DNA of 7,822 nt from NCBI GenBank assembly GCA_030690755.1, contig JAUYGA010000119.1, forward strand, positions 1-7,822. Reading direction: 5' to 3'. The DNA comes from Nanobdellota archaeon. Lineage in GTDB: Archaea > Nanobdellota > Nanobdellia > Woesearchaeales > JAUYGA01. Each line of letters starts with the position of its first letter. The first letter of the stretch is position 1. Below, in pieces: positions 5,652-7,822 of the stretch. The notes under the pieces are model-generated. The model was not told the origin of the DNA and did no database searches. It was given only the letters and a program-made list of their open reading frames with translations. Both the position numbers and the translations under genes were made by a program.

Positions 5652-6236
5652 TCATTCTTTTCCCAGAATCATTCTGTACAATTCCAATGTTTTCTCAAAG
5701 TCTCTGTGTATTGAAATTCTGCCAACCTGTCCTTCGAATGCAGGGGAATCAAAGTTGAAGTATACGGCGCCATTATGAGGACTGTATACTCCTTCACGTA
5801 TGAATCTCAGTTTTGATTTCTCATTTATTTCTAGTTCAGGAAATGAAGGACTACCTGACAATACTCCTGCTTCCTGAAGCTTATTCGCAACAATTATGTA
5901 GTTTGCTCTATCACTCATAGTAGAATAGAGCTCTTTAGGTTGCTCGAGCCATGAACTGAATGGCGGAAATACAATCTTCCCTTTTGCATTTACTGGTCCG
6001 CCGTTATTATATTCAACAATTCCGCGTTCTATTGGAACACATTGCGCGTCATTATAATATCCGCAGTTTGATCTTTGGCTCCCAGACAGGAAGGCATAAT
6101 CTGCTACGTGCAAAGAAACTTCGCCCGGAACAAATATCTCTCCTTTTGCAACTCTGTATTCTACATCATCCATTTTAGCCAACTCATCTTCTAGAAACTT
6201 TTTTTCAAAAAAATCCATTTTTTCTTTTTTCTTCAT
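5652..6236 (-). CDS. Unrecognised protein, 194 residues (orphan gene A)
   Basis: I do not recognise a family. The N-terminal 25 residues are highly charged (K and E) and likely helical, and the rest looks globular and soluble, with no membrane segment. Visible features are a Ser/Gly/Asn-rich stretch with two cysteines nine residues apart (S-N-C-G-Y-Y-N-D-A-Q-C-V-P), a P-P-F-S-S-W-L segment, and a C-terminal strand-helix region (Y-F-N-F-D-S-P-A-F) ending in a helix that closes L-G-K-E. The ATG at 6236 has GGGTGGAG six bases before it; the in-frame GTG at 6248 lies inside that ribosome-binding site and is unlikely. It follows the small membrane protein gene and precedes orphan gene B in one leftward cluster. 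No function is assigned. Confidence 0.72.
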   Translation of the reverse strand: MKKKEKMDFFEKKFLEDELAKMDDVEYRVAKGEIFVPGEVSLHVADYAFLSGSQRSNCGYYNDAQCVPIERGIVEYNNGGPVNAKGKIVFPPFSSWLEQPKELYSTMSDRANYIIVANKLQEAGVLSGSPSFPELEINEKSKLRFIREGVYSPHNGAVYFNFDSPAFEGQVGRISIHRDFEKTLELYRMILGKE

Positions 6237-6280
6237 TTTTTTCTCCACCCTGTTTTCGGCAGGGATTTGCCGCTTTTTTG
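6237..6280 (-). promoter_or_regulatory. Leader hairpin and ribosome-binding site of orphan gene A, possible RNA switch
   Basis: A hairpin (CGGCA 6257-6261 with TGCCG 6268-6272) stands just ahead of the ribosome-binding site GGGTGGAG (6243-6250). CCCTG (6248-6252) and CAGGG (6260-6264) form a second, overlapping perfect pairing that buries the site. The two folds exclude each other. The block is homologous to the leader of orphan gene B. Confidence 0.5.
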
Positions 6281-6320
6281 TTTTTTATTTTTGATTGATT
6301 TTTCTCATGAATTTTCTGAT

Positions 6321-6530
6321 TTAATCCGAAACATGTATCTTGATAATTTTCGCAAAAACTGTTCCTGCAACCACTGCCGGAACAACAAACAATACTGTTT
6401 TCATTGCCGCGCCAAGCAACAAAGCCAGCACAACAAGCTCAATCGCTTTCTTGATTCCATTTTCAAGAGCGCTTATACCCAGCCTTCTCCAGTTGATTTT
6501 CTTAGCCTTCTTCGCACCTTTTTTTGCCAT
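6321..6530 (-). CDS. Small basic membrane protein, 69 residues
   Basis: The N-terminus is strongly basic (M-A-K-K-G-A-K-K-A-K-K-I-N-W-R-R). A short linking helix is followed by one long or two short hydrophobic stretches: A-I-E-L-V-V-L-A-L-L-L-G-A-A-M and V-L-F-V-V-P-A-V-V-A-G-T-V-F-A (about residues 30-60). It ends I-K-I-H-V-S-D. By the positive-inside rule the N-terminus should be cytoplasmic, with one or two membrane passes. I know no named family. The ATG at 6530 was chosen over a GTG three codons earlier because the basic run starts there and a GGTGGGTGG purine stretch lies ahead of it. It is the first gene of the leftward cluster, directly behind a TATA box, and may anchor the cluster's products at the membrane (inference). 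Confidence 0.68.
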   Translation of the reverse strand: MAKKGAKKAKKINWRRLGISALENGIKKAIELVVLALLLGAAMKTVLFVVPAVVAGTVFAKIIKIHVSD

Positions 6531-6588
6531 ACCAACCACCCACCTTTTTGTTCAATTTTTATTTACTGATAAGTAGTACTATGAATAA

Positions 6589-6602
6589 TTTTATATATTA
6601 AA
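6589..6602 (-). promoter_or_regulatory. TATA box of the leftward four-gene cluster
   Basis: The minus strand reads TTTAATATATAAAA. Its centre is near 6596, so transcription should start near 6570, leaving a leader of about 40 bases with a GGTGGGTGG ribosome-binding region. It sits about 45 bases from the oppositely directed box of the Lrp-type gene. Confidence 0.5.
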
Positions 6603-6635
6603 CTTTCTTCTAAAATTTGAGCATAAATGACAAAA

Positions 6636-6647
6636 TTTATATAATAA
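6636..6647 (+). promoter_or_regulatory. TATA box of the double Lrp/AsnC gene
   Basis: ATTTATATAATA, centred near 6641, predicts a transcript start near 6667 and a leader of only about 20 bases before the ATG at 6687. The in-frame ATG at 6657 would fall upstream of that start, which argues against it. Confidence 0.5.
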
Positions 6648-6686
6648 ATACAATATATGCTTAAAATATGCAAAAATGGTAGAAAT

Positions 6687-7673
6687 ATGGTAGAAATAAC
6701 CAAAATTAAACTGGATAAAACTGACAGAAAGATACTCGCAGAGCTTGACAAAAACTGCAGAATTCCGACCACCATACTAGCCAAAAAAGTAATGAAATCA
6801 AGGCAGGCAGTAGAGTATCGAATCAATCAGCTCGTTACAAAAGGAATCATCACAAGCTTTAATGCATCTTTTAACCCGCATAAGATGGGACACAAAATCT
6901 ACAAGGTTTACCTAAAACTAAGAAACATACCTGAAGAAAAGGAAAAACTTTTTTCTTACCTGAAATCAGCAGGCATTGTCTATTGGATGGGAGAATGTTC
7001 AGGCTCATGGGATCTGATATTTGGAGTTTTTGCAAAAAGCGATTATGAATTTTACAGACTGAAGAACGAGCTGCTCTCAAAATTCCAGAAAATAATAATC
7101 CAGGAATACGGCGACATACTGATTGATGTAAAACAGTATCCTAAAATGTATTTCACAAATGAAATCTCTGAACCGACAATGTTTGCTGGAGAGATTGTGA
7201 ATAATGAACTTGATGAAATCGATTATGCAATACTTGGCGAAATAGTAAATAATGCAAGAATTCCGATAAATGAACTTGCGACCAAAATCAATTCAACTGC
7301 AACAATTGTTCGAGGAAAACTAAAAAAGCTTGAACAAAAAGGAATAATAATCCAATATAGAATTGGAATTGACCTAAATAAACTAGGTTTAGACTTGTAT
7401 AAAGCAATAATAAAACTGGACAAGTACACAAAAGAAGACGAACTAAAACTTCTGACATACATTTCAAACATACCAAATATGCACTATTACATAAGAAACA
7501 TCTGGCAGATGGAACCTGAACTTGTTGTCAGCAGCTATCAGGAATATTATGAGATAATCGAGAAATTGAAAAAAGAATTTCCCTATGTCATCAGAACTGT
7601 TGATTCTGTCCTCATGATAACAGACGAATGGACTCCTGGGTTTGGAAATCTTTTGAACGTTAAGTCTAAATGA
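6687..7673 (+). CDS. Double-length Lrp/AsnC-family transcription regulator
   Basis: The 328 residues consist of two Lrp/AsnC units in tandem. Unit 1 has a winged helix-turn-helix (about 8-62: L-D-K-T-D-R-K-I-L-A-E-L ... R-I-P-T-T-I-L-A-K-K ... S-R-Q-A-V-E-Y-R-I) and a RAM effector domain (about 68-150, with G-E-C-S-G-S-W-D-L-I-F-G-V). Unit 2 repeats the plan: helix-turn-helix 174-232 (L-D-E-I-D-Y-A-I-L-G-E-I) and a diverged RAM-like domain to about 315. Ordinary Lrp proteins are near 150 residues and dimerise; this form carries both halves in one chain. The family binds DNA and senses amino acids or similar small molecules. It diverges from the orphan cluster, so it may regulate that cluster and itself (inference). 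An in-frame ATG at 6657 is the alternative start. Confidence 0.88.
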   Translation: MVEITKIKLDKTDRKILAELDKNCRIPTTILAKKVMKSRQAVEYRINQLVTKGIITSFNASFNPHKMGHKIYKVYLKLRNIPEEKEKLFSYLKSAGIVYWMGECSGSWDLIFGVFAKSDYEFYRLKNELLSKFQKIIIQEYGDILIDVKQYPKMYFTNEISEPTMFAGEIVNNELDEIDYAILGEIVNNARIPINELATKINSTATIVRGKLKKLEQKGIIIQYRIGIDLNKLGLDLYKAIIKLDKYTKEDELKLLTYISNIPNMHYYIRNIWQMEPELVVSSYQEYYEIIEKLKKEFPYVIRTVDSVLMITDEWTPGFGNLLNVKSK

Positions 7674-7690
7674 ACCACCAGCAAACTGTC

Positions 7691-7822
7691 TTAGATTTTG
7701 AATGGCAGTTTTACATTCAGAATATCATTCCATGACCAAACCTTACCAGTTAAGCTTTCTCTTATCGCAGGCGTTTCTCCATTTTCGGCTTCAACAAAAT
7801 TGTGATTTGTTTGCATGATGTG
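7691..7822 (-). CDS. C-terminus of an unidentified protein (partial)
   Basis: A leftward reading frame is open from the right edge for 43 codons and stops at TAA (7691-7693). It ends W-S-W-N-D-I-L-N-V-K-L-P-F-K-I. It converges on the Lrp-type gene with a 17-base gap, which fits the tight packing elsewhere. The piece is too short to name. The ATG at its third codon could in principle be a start of a very small gene, but no ribosome-binding site can be judged because the window ends. Confidence 0.5.
   Translation of the reverse strand, partial: HIMQTNHNFVEAENGETPAIRESLTGKVWSWNDILNVKLPFKI

Noticed and set aside
5506..5778. 90-codon plus-strand frame across the orphan gene A/B junction
   Set aside because: It runs through the two leaders and ribosome-binding sites of the minus-strand genes and is rich in F, S and L, as expected of an antisense shadow.
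6257..6280. Hairpin followed by a T-run on the plus strand, resembling a bacterial-type terminator
   Set aside because: No plus-strand gene ends there; the same layout precedes both orphan genes on the minus strand, so a leader element is the better reading.

Overview
The window is AT-rich archaeal chromosome. The evidence is an archaeal-type initiation factor 5A with its hypusination loop, a four-cysteine ribosomal protein L40e, a two-fold Lrp/AsnC regulator, a RelE-type toxin with an archaeal-style antitoxin, and promoters made of TATA boxes about 25-30 bases ahead of starts, some apparently leaderless. The very small proteins, tight packing and style of the SprT-like and site-2 protease proteins suggest a DPANN lineage, perhaps Woesearchaeota/Pacearchaeota. 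That placement is an impression from the proteins and was not tested.

Layout. 3-623 (+) is a SprT-like zinc metalloprotein entering from the left edge. 620-814 (-) is a PspC-domain membrane protein whose stop codon overlaps the protease stop. 815-1407 has no gene. It holds promoter boxes at both ends and, between them, two tandem related inverted-repeat elements (about 865-1126 and 1142-1305) with elaborate predicted stem-loops. 1408-3923 (+) is a probable operon: aIF5A, L40e (53 aa), a membrane site-2 protease and a HAD hydrolase. Converging on it is a toxin-antitoxin pair (3932-4398, -).

4473-6530 (-) is a leftward four-gene cluster: a small basic membrane protein, two proteins I do not recognise, and a stand-alone receiver domain lacking the usual conserved lysine. 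The two unrecognised genes share a nearly identical leader: a hairpin, AAAACAGG(G)TGGAG, and a six-base spacer to ATG. In one of them the ribosome-binding site can pair with part of the hairpin. Divergent from this cluster is a 328-residue double Lrp/AsnC regulator (6687-7673, +). The right edge carries the C-terminal 43 residues of an unidentified leftward gene.

The best candidates for something undescribed are the tandem structured elements and the orphan operon with its duplicated leader next to the double Lrp regulator. The first could be a non-coding RNA family or a MITE-like palindromic repeat. The window alone cannot decide, because neither copy number nor transcription can be seen.
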